Shown here in pieces: positions 49,040-61,170 of a DNA stretch of 64,000 nt. The DNA lies in the NCBI GenBank assembly GCA_011800805.1, contig MPNW01000163.1, forward strand, positions 1 to 64,000. Direction: 5' to 3'. The stretch's first letter is position 1. Each line of letters opens with the position of its first letter. The notes beneath the pieces are model-generated. The model saw only the letters and a list, made by a program, of their open reading frames with translations, was not told the DNA's origin and did not search any database. This DNA is from Hirudo medicinalis. Lineage: Eukaryota > Annelida > Clitellata > Hirudinida > Hirudinidae. A program made the translations under genes and the position numbers.

Positions 49040-51300
49040 TGAAGAAGCCGCTCGCGCCCGTCTAGATTAAGTCGGAGTTTGCAAGCTCTACGGATGGTGG
49101 TATTTAGGTAATCGTCAACGGCAGTTATGATGCTCAGTTCCTGATGACCGGCCTACAGGGTACAGGAAAAGCTTTCTTGCCAACTGCTCCATCCCACATA
49201 CAAATACGCTCACTGAGCACACATTACAGGACAAGGCCTAGGGCGAACTTGAGCGTGTGAATTATTCAGGATTATTCGATGGCAAGCTCTAGAATCCGTA
49301 AGAGCTAGCCGTTCGAGTGTCATGTCCGCAATGTCAACAATAAATAGTGTATCACTTACACCTACAGCTTCGGTCAGTTGCTTGAGCCGATTAACGACTA
49401 CTACCTACCCGAAAGATTATATCATAGTCTGTTAGACAAGTTGAGAGAGAATCTAATTTCTCATGAAGAAGCGAAGTAGTGTCTACTTCGCCTTCTGGGC
49501 TTCGAATGCGACCGCGTCTCGTTAAACAGCGACTTCAACGATCATGATGGCTGCCGCCATACGATGTGCAATCGCCAAGATACCAGCGTCTGGGAAATAT
49601 TCGTTCTTAATATTAGCCACGGCTGCCCCCCCCTACAATTTAGAGATAATCAGCGAACGTAGCGTACGCTTGTGGCGCAAGGCCAATTCGCTTGCTTTCC
49701 ACTCCGGACTCAGGCCGGCAACCACTCCGGTGACGACCGGCCAGTTGGTCTACCATCTGGTGACAACAAGCATCGAGCTTACTGGAGCCATGCCTATCAA
49801 CGGCCCGAGCTGATCAGCATCTACTAGGTTAATGCTGAACTCCTGGCAAAGGCGCGACGATAGCACGTCCCTGTCGTGGCACGAGATGGTCGACAGGCGG
49901 ATCTATTATGTCGTCGATAATGACCTTACCCACATCGAATTCCTGCCGAATATTAGAACATCCTTATAACTTATCATTTGTTTATCAAACGACAGAGATT
50001 TATGCTTCGACCGCGCGTTTCCACGACCACGACAGCCTGTCATCTTCGTCGATGACGCCAATCGCGCCGAAACCGACGTCATTCTCGACTAGGTGCTGGC
50101 ATATTTCACTATTGACGAGCAAATCATGGCCCATTGTCGACTTGTTGACGACAAAGCGCTTTGCTAGCATGCCGAACTATGCCTAGGTTTTCACCTGCGA
50201 TTGGAATACGGCGATCTACCATTTTAGGTGATGCGAGGTGGTTTCCTTCTAGTTAACAACGCTTTCTACTTGGCCGAGAAGTATCATGTCGATGGCCTGA
50301 GCGTGGATGCGATCGTCTTGATGAGCTACCTAAATTACTCGAGCAAGGAAGGCGAGTGAATCCACAGAGAGTCCAGCAGTCACGAGAATCTGGAGGTGGT
50401 GCACTTAACTGCAGAAAATGAATGCAACGGTCTATGGCACCTACTTTGGCGTGATAACGATCACCGAGGTATCGACTTTCTGACTGCAGATTTTGCAGTT
50501 TTGTAGCTAATCTATTAGGGCAGGATCTGCTTCAACTTCAAGTTGAACACAGGTTGCATGCACGACACGCTGGAGTACCTTTCCAAAGAGTCGATCTATA
50601 GTCAAGCATCACAACAACCAAATCATCTTCGGGCTGCTATCTGTCTACAGTGATTATGTCATGCTAGTGCTAGCCCGCGATAATAGCGTACATGACAAAA
50701 GCACGTTACTCAACAAGAAACTGCAACTACTGGCAGAAGTGCACCACCATGCGCGTCTATTATACCTTTATGTAGGGCTGCCTGAGCATGAAACTTCTAT
50801 TCATTGTCATTGGCTAGAAATTCACCTAGCACGCCGAGTGGAACAAGATCGCCGAGTGGAACAAGGTCAGGGCGCTCGACTGGAACCTGCTTAACTTTGC
50901 CACGCATCGCGGCATGTGCCAGCTCGTGTGCAACCTCAGCTACCTCTACGCTTGCGTCCGGCGCTGCATACTTGCGATTGCACGCAATAGATCTTCGAGT
51001 GGCTAATCGTAGATGATTGTAAGAACTTGATCTTTGCCTAATTACACCAAGCACCCGGTGGTGCATCGATCGCCTTGATTTCAAATTTCACTTCGATGTC
51101 GCACGACAATTATCTCGTACCGTTGCCGAAGGACGACAAGGACGATAAGTATTCAACTCGGGCATGCTCAACTACGGCTGGTCCAGCAACGGCAATAGCG
51201 GCCCGATCATGATCAGGCAGGCGAACGGAGGAGGGGCGATTGCGCTGCTACTTCTGCCGTTGCTGGCGACGGTCATGCTATAATTTGCAGTGCACTGAAG
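49040..51300 (+). pseudogene. glgB: glgB glycogen branching enzyme, decayed
   Basis: Makes alpha-1,6 branches. The N-terminal domain is faint (GGIxVIVNGSYDAQF at 49100; DYYLPERLYHSLLDKLRENL at 49400; SDFNDHDGCRH at 49525; VWEIFV). The catalytic barrel is seen as ISIY, IEFLP (49935), then FYLAEKYHVDGLSVDAIVLM at 50265 (family: ERYHVDGLRVDAVASM; the Arg before Val-Asp is Ser) and YLNYSSKEGEW at 50330. GRICFNFKLNTGCMHDTLEY at 50520 is the GFGFKWNMGWMHDTLRY block. KVRALDWNLLNFATHRGMCQ lies near 50862, with an 18-bp duplication before it. The end is NYLVPLPKDDKDD at 51100 and an ALLLLPLLATVML-type tail. Frame changes throughout. Confidence 0.92.
50832..50867. repeat. 18-bp tandem duplication in glgB
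   Basis: CGCCGAGTGGAACAAGAT and CGCCGAGTGGAACAAGGT stand in succession; this doubles the AEWNK codons in frame. Confidence 0.9.
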
Positions 51301-51324
51301 TGCACTGAGTAGGGAGGATATCAT

Positions 51325-52615
51325 GGAACTGTAGGTAAGCCAGTCACTGGTCATCAATACCATGGTCCATGTATCGGCCCGGTGATTGTGGCAGCCGGCT
51401 CAAGGGATTAACGGACCGACGCTTCAAGCCCACGGCCTATTTCATCGACAAGACGTACATCATCGACTTTGCTCTGTCGAATGTCTTGCATTCTGGTACC
51501 CACATCGGCATCGCCACCCAATATAAGGCGCGTTAATCAATCCACCATCTGCAGCTTAGTTGTAACTTCCTTAGGCTAGAGCAAAACTAGAGCTTCGACA
51601 TCCTACCGTCAGCAAAGCACATTTCGGAAACACAATGACACGAAGCACGGCCGACGCGGTCTACCAGAAAATCGACCTCATCGAGCTTGTGGCCCATAGA
51701 TCTTGTGGCCTGTAGGTATAGTCATCCTCACATATAATCACACATACAAAATGAATTACGAGTTTATGTTGCATCGGCACGTTGATGCTGGCACTGATGT
51801 TACTGTGAATTGCCTTGAGGTACCGCACATGGAGACAACCAGCTTCAGCGTTATGTATATTGACAAGGAGGACAACATCATCTCGTTCTCACCGAGAATC
51901 CAACCTATCGACCGATCGGTCTGTCATTCCCGACAATCCTGTTTTCGCGTTCGCCTCGATAGGCATTGATCTTCTCAAAGAAAACCAAGTTCCTGGTGGA
52001 ACAACTGCGTTGCAATGTCGCCATTGTCGAATTCGACCTTCGACTTCGACAATGGCATTATTCCATATATCGTCCAGCCCTGGTAGGGTGGCGGCGTATC
52101 GTTTTACGCAAGTCTTGCGTCCTCTCGACGGCGGAGGCCACACCATGCTATGAGACCTTGTGATAATTGACACCTGTGGGGAAGCGAATATCGACCTTGA
52201 CCGACTTGACTTCGGAACTTAACCTTTATAATCGGGACTGGCCGATCTTGACCTATGCTGAACTGATGTCGCACGATTAATTTCGTGCACGACGAGAATA
52301 GCTGGCGCGACCAAGCGATCTCGTTGCTGGATTTCCAGTGACTGTATTGTATCGGGCGCTTCGCTGAAGCGCAGTATGATTTTCATCGTTGTGCACATCA
52401 ACTCCTATCTCTCGCTAGAGAACGTGGTTATGCTGCCGGTCTGTGATGTTAGATGTGACAATCTGGCTTAATCGAATGATCATCGATCACAGTGTCAATC
52501 TCCTCTGGAGGATGAGCATCGGCAAGAACCAGGTGCTGGACGCTCAGCGTTTACACGTGTCAGAAAATGGCATCTGCCTAATCAACCAGGATATGATCAA
52601 CAGGTTGGAACTTTA
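51325..52615 (+). pseudogene. glgC: glgC glucose-1-phosphate adenylyltransferase, decayed
   Basis: First committed step of glycogen synthesis. [20 protein letters not shown] and [20 protein letters not shown] at 51390-51520 are the N-terminal nucleotide-binding region (family: [27 protein letters not shown]). TADAVYQKIDLIE follows at 51649. HTYKMNYEFMLHRHVDAGTD and VTVNCLEVPHMETTSFSVMY at 51745-51860 lie in one open frame. Next come IPDNPVFAFASIGIDLLKEN in another frame, VEQLRCNVA and IIPYIVQPW at 52065. The C-terminal left-handed beta-helix shows FVHDENSWRDQAISLLDFQ at 52285 and NGICLINQDMINRLEL-like at 52570. The FATQYKA active-site loop is kept, but the reading breaks right after it. Confidence 0.92.
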
Positions 52616-52616
52616 G

Positions 52617-54010
52617 CCGGTGTAGGTACTTTCGATCACACCCGAGATACTTTCACTGATCAATGCGGGCGAGTCGGCCGATGTCATAGATGCGCTGCCG
52701 GAGGTACTGATCTAGCTGGACAGCAGTACACAGCCTTTCTCCGGGATATTCAGTTGTCAGGAGAGCGTTAAAAAATAATGAGGCTGTGTACCGGTAGACT
52801 ACATAGCATGGCGGCAAGGCGAATGTCCATGACACCTAGGTAGCAGGGCTCGACATCATGGTACTCGACGTCATGCATCTGTTCTATCGGCCGGCTAGTC
52901 TTATTTATAACAATGCCACAGTCGCCGACTGACAGACGTCCGACGACGCTTAGCAAACACTTGGCTGGACTAGCGCAGATATCGTGGATGACACGATCAA
53001 CAAATCTGACATCGTGTACTCCTAATGATTGGCAATCGGTGATGACGCTGTCCTGCATGCGTTATAATGAGGCATCTGATTTGTCGTCGATAATGACAGT
53101 ACGTAGCCTGCCTGCCATGGTAAGTTTAGCGCCAACATCTTTGCTGGGTTCGGTCTGTCGCAACAGATTGGTCTGCCGCAACAGACGAGAGGTACTCTAC
53201 GGTGTCTAGTAAGACATCAACATTCGCTTACTCCAGGCAGAGCTACAGGTAGCCTGAACGATCAAAGCGGTCAGCCAGACATATGCCTAATAAGTCAGCG
53301 TTACGGCCTTCAGCATGAGCTTCAACGGGTTGATCAATCTACGCTTACCAGACATGTTAGGCATCGATGACGACATCTGGTAACCCGAGACCGACAAACA
53401 TCTTACCGCGATCTATGAGGCATAGACCATGAAGGCGCGCAAGTTCAACAAGCGCGCAATTAAAGAGCCATGCTGCTCGACAAGGATGAGGGAGGAAGTC
53501 GATCTATTGTACGGTCAGTCATCTGACCTGGCAGAAAGGCATCAATATCCTGGCTGCGATCATCGATTCGAAGGTAGTGTAGGACGCGCGGCTGGCAATC
53601 CAAGGCTAGGGTGATTCAGATCTCGAAGGCACTATGCTGTCAGCAACAGCCTGCTATTGCGGCCGTGTCGGCGTAATCATAGGTTACGACGATGGCTGCC
53701 GCATCTGCTGCAGAGAGGATGGCGACGGCGTCATAACTATCGCGTTGCGAGCTCTGCAGCCGTAACCTAGCTTTACGGCCTGTCATATGGCTGAGTGCTT
53801 TTGGTGGTACGCACGGGCGGACTAGCCGACAAGGTCATCGACACCAATGAGGCAGAAGTCACAGTAAGGTATAACGACAGACTTCCCGTTCGTGTCCGAA
53901 AATTCTGATGCCTTCCATCACGCGATCATCACGGCCAACGCGCTCCATGTTGACCCGTCTGCTTGGGCTGCCATATAGAAAAAGTGGATGAAGTAGAATG
54001 CGTCATGGGA
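52617..54010 (+). pseudogene. glgA: glgA glycogen synthase, decayed
   Basis: Transfers glucose from ADP-glucose. The start VLSITPEILSLINAGESADV, IDALPEVL (from VTPEIFPLIKTGGLADVVGALP) at 52625 has lost the substrate-binding KTGGL motif. GGKANVHDT, VAGLDIMVLDVMHLFYRPAS at 52810-52900, then TREVLYGV and INLRLPDMLGIDDDIWxPET at 53330-53390. MKARKFNKRAIKEP at 53430 is open. The late part has GVIIGYDDG at 53670, ELCSRNLALRPVIWLSA-like shifted text, LYGLSYG, VLLVVRTGGLADKVIDTNEA at 53800. The C-terminus is nearly gone after 53960. Confidence 0.9.
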
Positions 54011-54144
54011 CCGTAGTGCTTAGAGAAATATACCGTACTTTACTGCGCACTTCTCTCAAAAAGATGTCTGTATATCTGTATAATGGATGTATGAATGATG
54101 GTACTATCGCCACCATGCCCCCCCTCCCCACAACGACCATAAGT

Positions 54145-55760
54145 CTGGCACGTCTAGCCTGTGCAAGAAGGTGTCGGCCCTCCAACGGTCGCCTTATGTA
54201 AAGGAACTTCGTGCAGTCGTATTCGATTCGCTTGAAGTCCTCTTCGGCAAGACGCTTGTTGTCAGCGACGACGACTACTTCTACAATCGCGAAGTGATCC
54301 AGAATGTCATCGTCATGGTGGTTATCAACGGCTTATGTCGTGTGGTGATGGGGCATAGCAACATCATGTAGACGTCGACAACGTCGAACCTGATCAGCAT
54401 GCGCAAGACCTTAGCAGCCCTATCATGTCGGACAGTCCCAATCCCGACGACCCGCACGATGATTTCGGTATCAAGTACAATACTGAGAACGATGATCCTG
54501 AATCCGAAACGCTAACAGACACGGTATACGCTTATAGCAAGGTGATTGCAGCATACAAGATTTGCCGACGTCGGCGCGGTCGATATCGACAAGCGAAGCA
54601 CCTTCAAGGTCGGCGACATAAAGGTCTAAGTTGTCGACTCGGTAGTGAACTCTGCCTTACTGATAGAGCGCCTGTTCGACTTCGGCGCCATAAGCGCTAT
54701 GTTTAAGTCGGCTTTCGTACGCATTGCGACACTATGCATGCGATAACGTAGCCTCTACGCCAAGGAGATCGTCGAGAGTTCCCTCGTCGTCTCCGAGGGA
54801 ACCACTCGTAACTTTGTTCTGCTTGAGGATTCCAATAGCTTTACATTTCGATCCGAACCTCATGCATGTCAATTATCTCCACGTAGAGATAATTGGACCT
54901 GATACGCCTGACTTCAGCACGGCCTCCAACAGCTATGCGATCGCAATATGATTGTCGACGCGACATCTTCATCGCGTCATTGTATTTGTTAGCAGCGCTT
55001 GCCGCCAATGTTCATCCCGCTCCGGGCTGCAAATCCGGCCTCAATAGACATCGCGCGATTGACTCTGACTATCGGCACTGCTGGCCTGATGGCTAAAAAA
55101 GCTATATATCGGTATATGCAATAAGCCGACTGATCGTAAGTTATTCGGCAACCTGCTCGACGCTGTCATGATTAAGATCTATGGTTAGAAAAGAGCTGAA
55201 CCAATTCCGACCATGTGTGCGAGCAGAACGGGCTGCGGGTAACTCTATTATAGCTCAACATTATAGACGCACGCGGCGAGAGCGTCGTGGATATCTCCAC
55301 TAAGCACTGAGTAACCTACTACCGCAACTACTACTTGCGACATGATTACGAGGAGGTCGAGATCGACCGTGTCAATGCGCTGATCGATGGCCTTCGGGCC
55401 AAACTGGCTTCGCGGCTGGGATTCAGCGTACATAGCATGAAGCTCGCTAGCGACGATGACTTGGCCTAAAATAATCCGATAAATGATCCGATAAATGATC
55501 CGGTAGATGACTAGGTCAATAATAATCAGGACATTCGTATTATGTTCCGTTGGTGGTTCGTGCGTCGTATTCAACCTGTCGGACATCAGCACCTTTGGTG
55601 CCACACTGCGTGTCTGCCTCGAGTGTGTCGAGCCTGATCTAACACGTAATAACCTCGACACATAGAAGACGCTTGCCGATATGATCAATGCGGCCGAAGA
55701 TATTGCTAGAATACGTGTCTACGTCGGCTGCGACAAGCCGAACATGATTATGTGACATGG
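54145..55760 (+). pseudogene. pgm: pgm phosphoglucomutase, decayed
   Basis: Links glucose-6-phosphate to the glycogen pathway. SPYVKELRAVVFDSLEVLFG, KTLVVSDDDYFYNREVIQNV and VMVVINGL at 54183-54345 show the start (family: KTLVxGGDGRYYNREVIQxI; Gly-Gly is Ser-Asp). The phospho-serine loop at 54425 reads MSDSPNPDDPHDDFGIKYNT where LSASHNPGGP is expected: Ala-Ser-His is altered. VGDIKV and VVDSVVNSALLIERLFDFGA follow at 54610. FDPNLMHVNYLHVEIIGPDT with PDFSTAS at 54850 covers the metal region, where the DGD motif is not readable. HDYEEVEIDRVNALIDGL at 55345 and the end VVFNLSDISTFGATLRVCLE at 55567 are kept in pieces. Confidence 0.92.
55478..55512. repeat. 12-bp tandem repeat in pgm
   Basis: A GATAAATGATCC-type unit occurs nearly three times with minor differences. 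Confidence 0.75.
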
Positions 55761-55839
55761 TTGATGATGGCTTATCTTCCTTTTTTGTGTTTCCGAACAT
55801 CTCTCCCACACGAGAGGGCAGAGATCATCTGGCCTTACT

Positions 55840-56900
55840 GTCGACGCTCGATGACCCAAGGATCGCATACCCATATTCGTTTCGACAGTAAACGATGACG
55901 GCATCAGCTTTGCCGTGTGGTCCGGTGCTAGCGAATGCATGTTGGTATCGATCTTGAATGTTGACAGCAAGATTTAGACAGCACAGCTGATATGCCGAGA
56001 GCCGTGGCAATAGCATTCTTGCACTAAACGTGCCTGGACTGGGTGATAGAGAGCTACGGCTGTCGTACCGATGGCTGTATGCACCTTGACGAGACTCTGG
56101 TTTGATACCGACAAGCTGCCGGTCGAGATCCTACACGCTTAGGACCGACCCTATCGCTATAAGGTTTGGCTCACCGACAAGCGCTGTAAAGCGATAATAT
56201 GGCCGCATCGATGCTAAGGCCTTGGTCGAAGATCCTGGGCAACGATAACGGTGCAGTCGCCGTTGTTCGCCTCCGGCAGGCTTTTATACGAGGTACCGGC
56301 TAGTGCCTTCACGATACACACTCTTGACATACCCAAACATCTGTATAACATGGTCCGAGCACTTGCGGAACATGTGTTCATAGAACACCTCAAAAAGATT
56401 GGTATTTAGGCCGTCGAACTGATGCCTTTCACAGCAACAATGAAAGAGCATCACCTGCCGCCGCTCGGCCTCACGAAGGCGTGAAGCTGCAACACTTAAG
56501 CTTCATGGTTCTCTTACCAGCGTCTTGAGCTCGGTGCGCATAGCAGATCTAATGGACACCGTGGCGACCATTCGCGATTCGGGTTGGTGTGTTGAGTGAT
56601 CTTGTATTCAACTACTCTTACTCTGCCTCTGCCGAGAGCGATGAGTTCGGCTCAAAGTTTTCGCTGGACGCCTCGACAATGCAAATTATTGCCGACTGAT
56701 AACTGACTATCCTGGCCGTTACGTCAACTATACCGGAACCAACAACACCGTGCCTGTGATCACCCCATCGTGACCACATGCCGATTGTCGAGCTATGAGA
56801 CATCGGTCACAACAGCTACCAGTTGAGTAATTTACCACCGTGGTACCTGGAGTGGAACGACCGCCACCGTGACGATATCAGGAGCTTCTAGCGTATCGAT
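55840..56900 (+). pseudogene. glgX: glgX glycogen debranching enzyme, decayed, with internal and 3' deletions
   Basis: Hydrolyses limit-dextrin branches. The reading VNDDGISFAVWSGASE at 55890 is the N-terminal domain. KALVEDPG at 56215, ALAEHVFIEHLKKIGI and AVELMPFTATMKEHHLPPLG, LTKA at 56365-56480 are the start of the barrel (family: LKKIGVTAVELMPV). LRGLDNANYC at 56665, then YPGRYVNYTGTNNTV and CDHPIV. After 56800 the reading jumps to YQLSNLPPWYLEWNDRHRDD, IRSF at 56820-56890, so about 100 codons with the catalytic aspartate are missing. Beyond 56900 the sequence is aglA. Confidence 0.88.
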
Positions 56901-58450
56901 CGCGGCATCGTTGGTTGTGGCTGGCGACGCAATGTAGCTGTCACTATCCCTCAAGTGGCCGATGGCCGACATAGGCTACAACGTGTTTAACTATTGCGAT
57001 ATCGATCCGATGTTCGGCTCGCTGGCCGATTTCGACGTGATGATATAATCGGCTCATTGTCTCTGACTCAAGGTAATAATCGACTAAGTACTGCTGCACT
57101 CGTCCGGCCAGTATTCATGGCTTGTCGAGAACTGTGCAAGCCGTGAGAATGTCAAGGTCGACTGGTATGTCTAGGCCGAGCCAAAGCAGTATGAGACGGT
57201 TTTCAACTACTAGATGTCGATCTTCGGCGGCCCAGCGTGGGAATGGGATTCGACGCGTCGGCAGTATTATCTGCACAACTTCCTTGCTTCGCAGTCCGGT
57301 CTCAATTTCCATAATTCCGAGGTTTTTTATCGCGCTGCTTGACACCGCAGGCTTCTGGCTCGACCGAATCGAGGATGGTTTTGCCTAGATACTGTGAACT
57401 TCTACGTTCACGACAAATGGCTTAGAGATAATACGTCGCTGGCAAAAAAAATATGTCGGGCGATATCAACTAGACTAATCCATGCGAGTATCAGAACTAT
57501 TTTTTTGACAAAACGCAGCTAGATAAGCTGTAATTTCTCAATATTTTACATGCATTGTTCTATTGAGTACGGCGCTTACACCTCTGTCGACGAAGTATCG
57601 TAGCCGCTCGCTGCAGACGGTCGCCATTTACACCTAGGGCGGCGATAAGCTTAACATATGTTACCCCTTCGACCTGCTATGGTCGCAGTTCTCGGCCGAG
57701 TATATCCACCAATGCATCGTTGATTTAAAGGTCGCTGTGACCGACGGATGAGTGTGTTGGGCGTTATCTAACTACGACGTGATCAGCTATGTCACACGCT
57801 GGACACGACACAATAGCAACCAGAAAGCAGTAAGAAGTTCTGTATCGCACCGCTCGCTTGCCTGCGTTGTTCGATCTGCATCTATCATGGCAAGGAACTT
57901 TAATTGAGCGAGGCAAAAACTCACTTTCGAGTATCCGCACAATCCCTGCGGTATCTACTTTTGGTTGAGTTCAATGGTATGGATAGTTATCACACGCTTT
58001 AGTGTAATAGGCCGCAGGTGTAGGCAGGGCGACTTTCTTCCACAAGGACAAGCCGTGTGGTTGCTGATTGCAACGCAACATCGTGCACCGGCCGTCGACC
58101 GCCAGGAGCTTAGCACATGATCGGTGCTGACGCATTATCGCAAGGTACTGGCTGCATGGCGTGAGCATCACGCGCTTGCCAGCGGCTTCAGCGAGTTACT
58201 GGAGATGAAGGATATAGGTTGACCTTTGTGCGAGAGGCCGGTGGCGAGCGCCTGCTCTGCGTGTTCAATTTTTGCAGAAGCAACCGCCATCCGGCCGGCG
58301 CCGACGGAGCTGAGCTATGTCGTATCGCTCGGTTTTCTCCAGGGAGGGCATGAGGTTGAAGTAGAGTCATTACATGAGACCGTTAAGGTATTTGATCGAT
58401 CGCTTGCCTGGGGCCTAATCAAGTTGACTTTAAATGAGCATAAGTCGTGT
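56900..58450 (+). pseudogene. Alpha-glucosidase (GH13, AglA type), decayed, lacks N-terminus
   Basis: Degrades maltose- or trehalulose-like sugars. It begins with DAM, a stop for Trp, LSLSLKWPMADIGYNVFNYC and DIDPMFGSLADFDVMI at 56930-57045; the normal first 45 codons are absent. HSSGQYSWLVENCASRENVK, VDWYVxAEPKQYE, WEWDSTRRQYYLHNFLASQS and GLNFHNSEV follow at 57105-57320. Several family Trp codons are TAG. LDTVNFYVHDKWLRDN at 57385 contains the nucleophile-bearing LDTVN. WALSNYDVISYVTRW at 57760 holds the HD catalytic segment with His changed to Tyr. FVREAGGERLLCVFNF at 58225 is the C-terminus. Confidence 0.9.
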
Positions 58451-58617
58451 TGAAATAAAATTAGTTGCCAATGGTATCAGCTACAGTTGGCGATATGAAG
58501 TCCCGTCCCGCTTAACAAAACTGGGAATTATGGCATTCTGGTGCTAACCGGGCGAGACCATATTTTAAGTGGAACACGCCTGTTCGAGAGATGGAGAACT
58601 CGTTCTCAAAAAAACAT

Positions 58618-60215
58618 GCTGAAAGTAACTGCATTCGCTACGACGCTTGCGCTGATGGCCGGCTTACTGTCGATGTCGGCTTTCGCGGAGGTTGCCTATA
58701 ATTGCGACAACCTAGCCGATCAGGAGTCTTTTGATCTGCACAAGATCTCGACTGTTTATGCAGCCAACATACTTTACAATCTATAAGAAGATCTAGTGAT
58801 GCAGGACAAGGATGTCAAAATCATCACTGGTTCAGATGAGAGCTGAATAGTTGCGGACGAAGGCATCGTCTACACCTTCAAGTCGTATCATGGTGATATA
58901 TGGTCAGACGGCAATTAGTAGGCCGCTGACGATTGCTTCTATTCGTTCCGCTGTCCGCTCGACTCAGCCACTGCTGCCGAAGACATCTAGATGCTCTACG
59001 TCGTGAAGAACGGCGAAGTCGTGAACACTGGCAAGGCCAAGCCCAAAGAATTAGGCGTGAAGGCAGTTGATGCCAACACTTCGAAGTTATGCTGAAGTCG
59101 ACTACGTTCTACCCTCCCCCACCCTGAAGGTGTTAACCAACAAGTAGACTTATCCGGTAAACAAAGCAGCGCTCGAAAAGCTAGTCACTGATTGAATCAA
59201 ATTGGGTAATTAGTGTCGAGCAGTAACTGAATGTTAGCCTAGTTTGTCACGAACGACTACATCAAGCCTACTAAGAACACGAAGCGTTTATGGTGCTGCT
59301 CACGTCAAGTTTTATGTTGTCCACTATGCCCCGACTAAAATCACTTGACCGCCACCAAGCACTTCGAGGCTAGCGAATGCGACTCAAACGATGATATCCC
59401 GATCAAGCAGATGGCCGACCTGAAGGCCAAGTTCGGTGACCGTCTGCGTATTGATGTCTACCTAGACATCTACGGCTATGCCATCAAGATTGACAAGGTG
59501 AGTTGAGATAATGTCGAGCTGCGCAGCGCCGTCTACTTGGCATCGACCGCGACCTCATCACCGAGAAGTTCTGGTAGAACTCTGTGCTGCCCGTCACTCG
59601 ATGGCATCCCGGGCATCGAGGTCTACAAGTTAGCGGTCGCCAAGTTCGCTAAGATACCGCATATCGACCGTGAGGACGAGGCCAAGAAGGTGCTCGAGAA
59701 GTTTGACTACGATCCAATCAAACCGCCAAATATGGAAGTCCGCAACAACACTGCTGATAACCACAAGAACACGTCAGTCGTGATCTAAGAACAACAACGT
59801 AAGCTGAACAGTATCGAGTAACCATGCTGAACACCTATACAAAGGCCCGCTATGGCTATCTCAAACAGGATGGTGAACACGACGTTGCCAGTGCTGGATG
59901 GATCGCCGACTGAAAGGATCCAGAAAGATGCTCTGATATTTCGCGCGAGGCGTTTCCCCGACTTTGCTCGTAAATCTTAGAGTAACAACTACTCATACTA
60001 CAACAGCTAGGCGTTTGAAGCTGCTACGGACAAGACTGCTACCGACGATGGCAAGCCTGAGGTCGGCATAAAGGACATGAAATAGATTTAATACATCCTG
60101 ATAGCCGATGCCGGCTATATCATATCACTCTACTGTAGTTACGAGAACCTCGTTTCCATGGACATCAATGGCTTTAATGAGAATTTCATGGACGTGCAAC
60201 TCTAGCGCTTTCTTA
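58618..60215 (+). pseudogene. Oligopeptide-binding protein (OppA/DppA type), decayed
   Basis: Extracytoplasmic receptor of a peptide ABC transporter. A clean signal peptide MLKVTAFATTLALMAGLLSM, SAFA and mature start EVAYNCDNLADQESFDLHKI, STVYAANILYNLYEDLV (stop at the codon after NL) open the gene. FKSYHGDIWSDG, DDCFYSFRCPLDSATAAE at 58930 (family: DVVYSFRRxxDPAT) and RLGIDRDLITEKFW (59545) are visible, VYKLAVAKFAKIPHIDREDE at 59612, NYSYYNS at 59985 and a C-terminus near 60200. Stops are frequent and mostly TAG. First gene of an oppABC-ATPase unit. Confidence 0.9.
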
Positions 60216-60269
60216 GTAAAGAGCAGGCGAGATATCTCCGTCATCCCTGGAAACTGGAGGTGACGAATC

Positions 60270-61170
60270 ATACTTACTTGCGAAGACGTATGTCCAATGT
60301 TTATCTATTTATTGCGGCGGCTATTGACCGTTATCACGATGCGGCTACTCTCAATCAGGAGAGTAGCCTCAGTCCATAAATCAAAGAAAATCTGCTAAGT
60401 ACAGTTTGGTCTCAACAACCTACTCTGGCTTCATCATATGAACTACATGAAGAACTTGCTGCACGACAATTTCGGTTAAAGCTACAATCTGCTGACTTCA
60501 CTGTGGCCGAGTTGCTCACCAATGATCTGCCGATTTAAATCTATATTTAGCACCTAGGTGTTGATCCTAGCACTGATGATCGACACCACGCTTTGCATCA
60601 TCGCCGCACTAAACTAGAACAAGTTTAGCGACTATTCGATGAATGCGCTGGTAACATTCGGCAGTATCATTCCGACAATTGTTATTAAACCAGTGATTTA
60701 GCTCCTGTTCGGATTGATGTAGAAGCTCTGTGTCAGTCGGTGGCTAGGGCATTACTCAACAATATAGGGCCACTTCTGACTGTGTTACTGCCGTAGACCA
60801 TCGTCGTAGTCAGCATGTGCGTGGTTTGATGATCGAGTTCTTACACTCTAATCACATCTGCACGGTAAGAGCTATCGGTCTTTTCAACTGGTCAGCCATA
60901 GTCTATCATGTCTTGCGTTGGGCTTTGTTGCCGATCGTGTCTTACGCCGACCCGGTAGCAGCAGCACTGTTGATAGGTTCAAGTGTCGTGAAAATCCTCC
61001 ATTCATAACATTGGCGCTGCCTCGTTGATGCGGCGTTCAGTCACGACTATACGCCCATAAGAGGTACTTAATGGGCACTGTCGTCGTGATCACGTTGTTT
61101 ACATCGTATTCACTCCGGCCGTCGACATTCTCTATGCTTTCTTCGACCATAGGATATGCTATGAGTGATA
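60270..61170 (+). pseudogene. Oligopeptide ABC permease, OppB type, decayed
   Basis: First inner-membrane subunit. The order of readable blocks is SLSPxIKENLLSTVW at 60365, MKNLLHDNFGYSYN at 60448, FTVAELLTNDLPI at 60500, LILALMIDTTLCIIAALN at 60560 and SDYSMNALVTFGSIIPTIVI at 60630. They are followed by MIEFLHSNHICTVRAIGLFN at 60826 (the EAA loop: family MLEVLRSDYIRTARAKGL; the loop glycine is kept), LRWALLPIVSYADPVAAALL, IGSSVV at 60920-60995 and FSHDYTPIRGT near the end. Gene length about 300 codons as usual. Confidence 0.9.
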
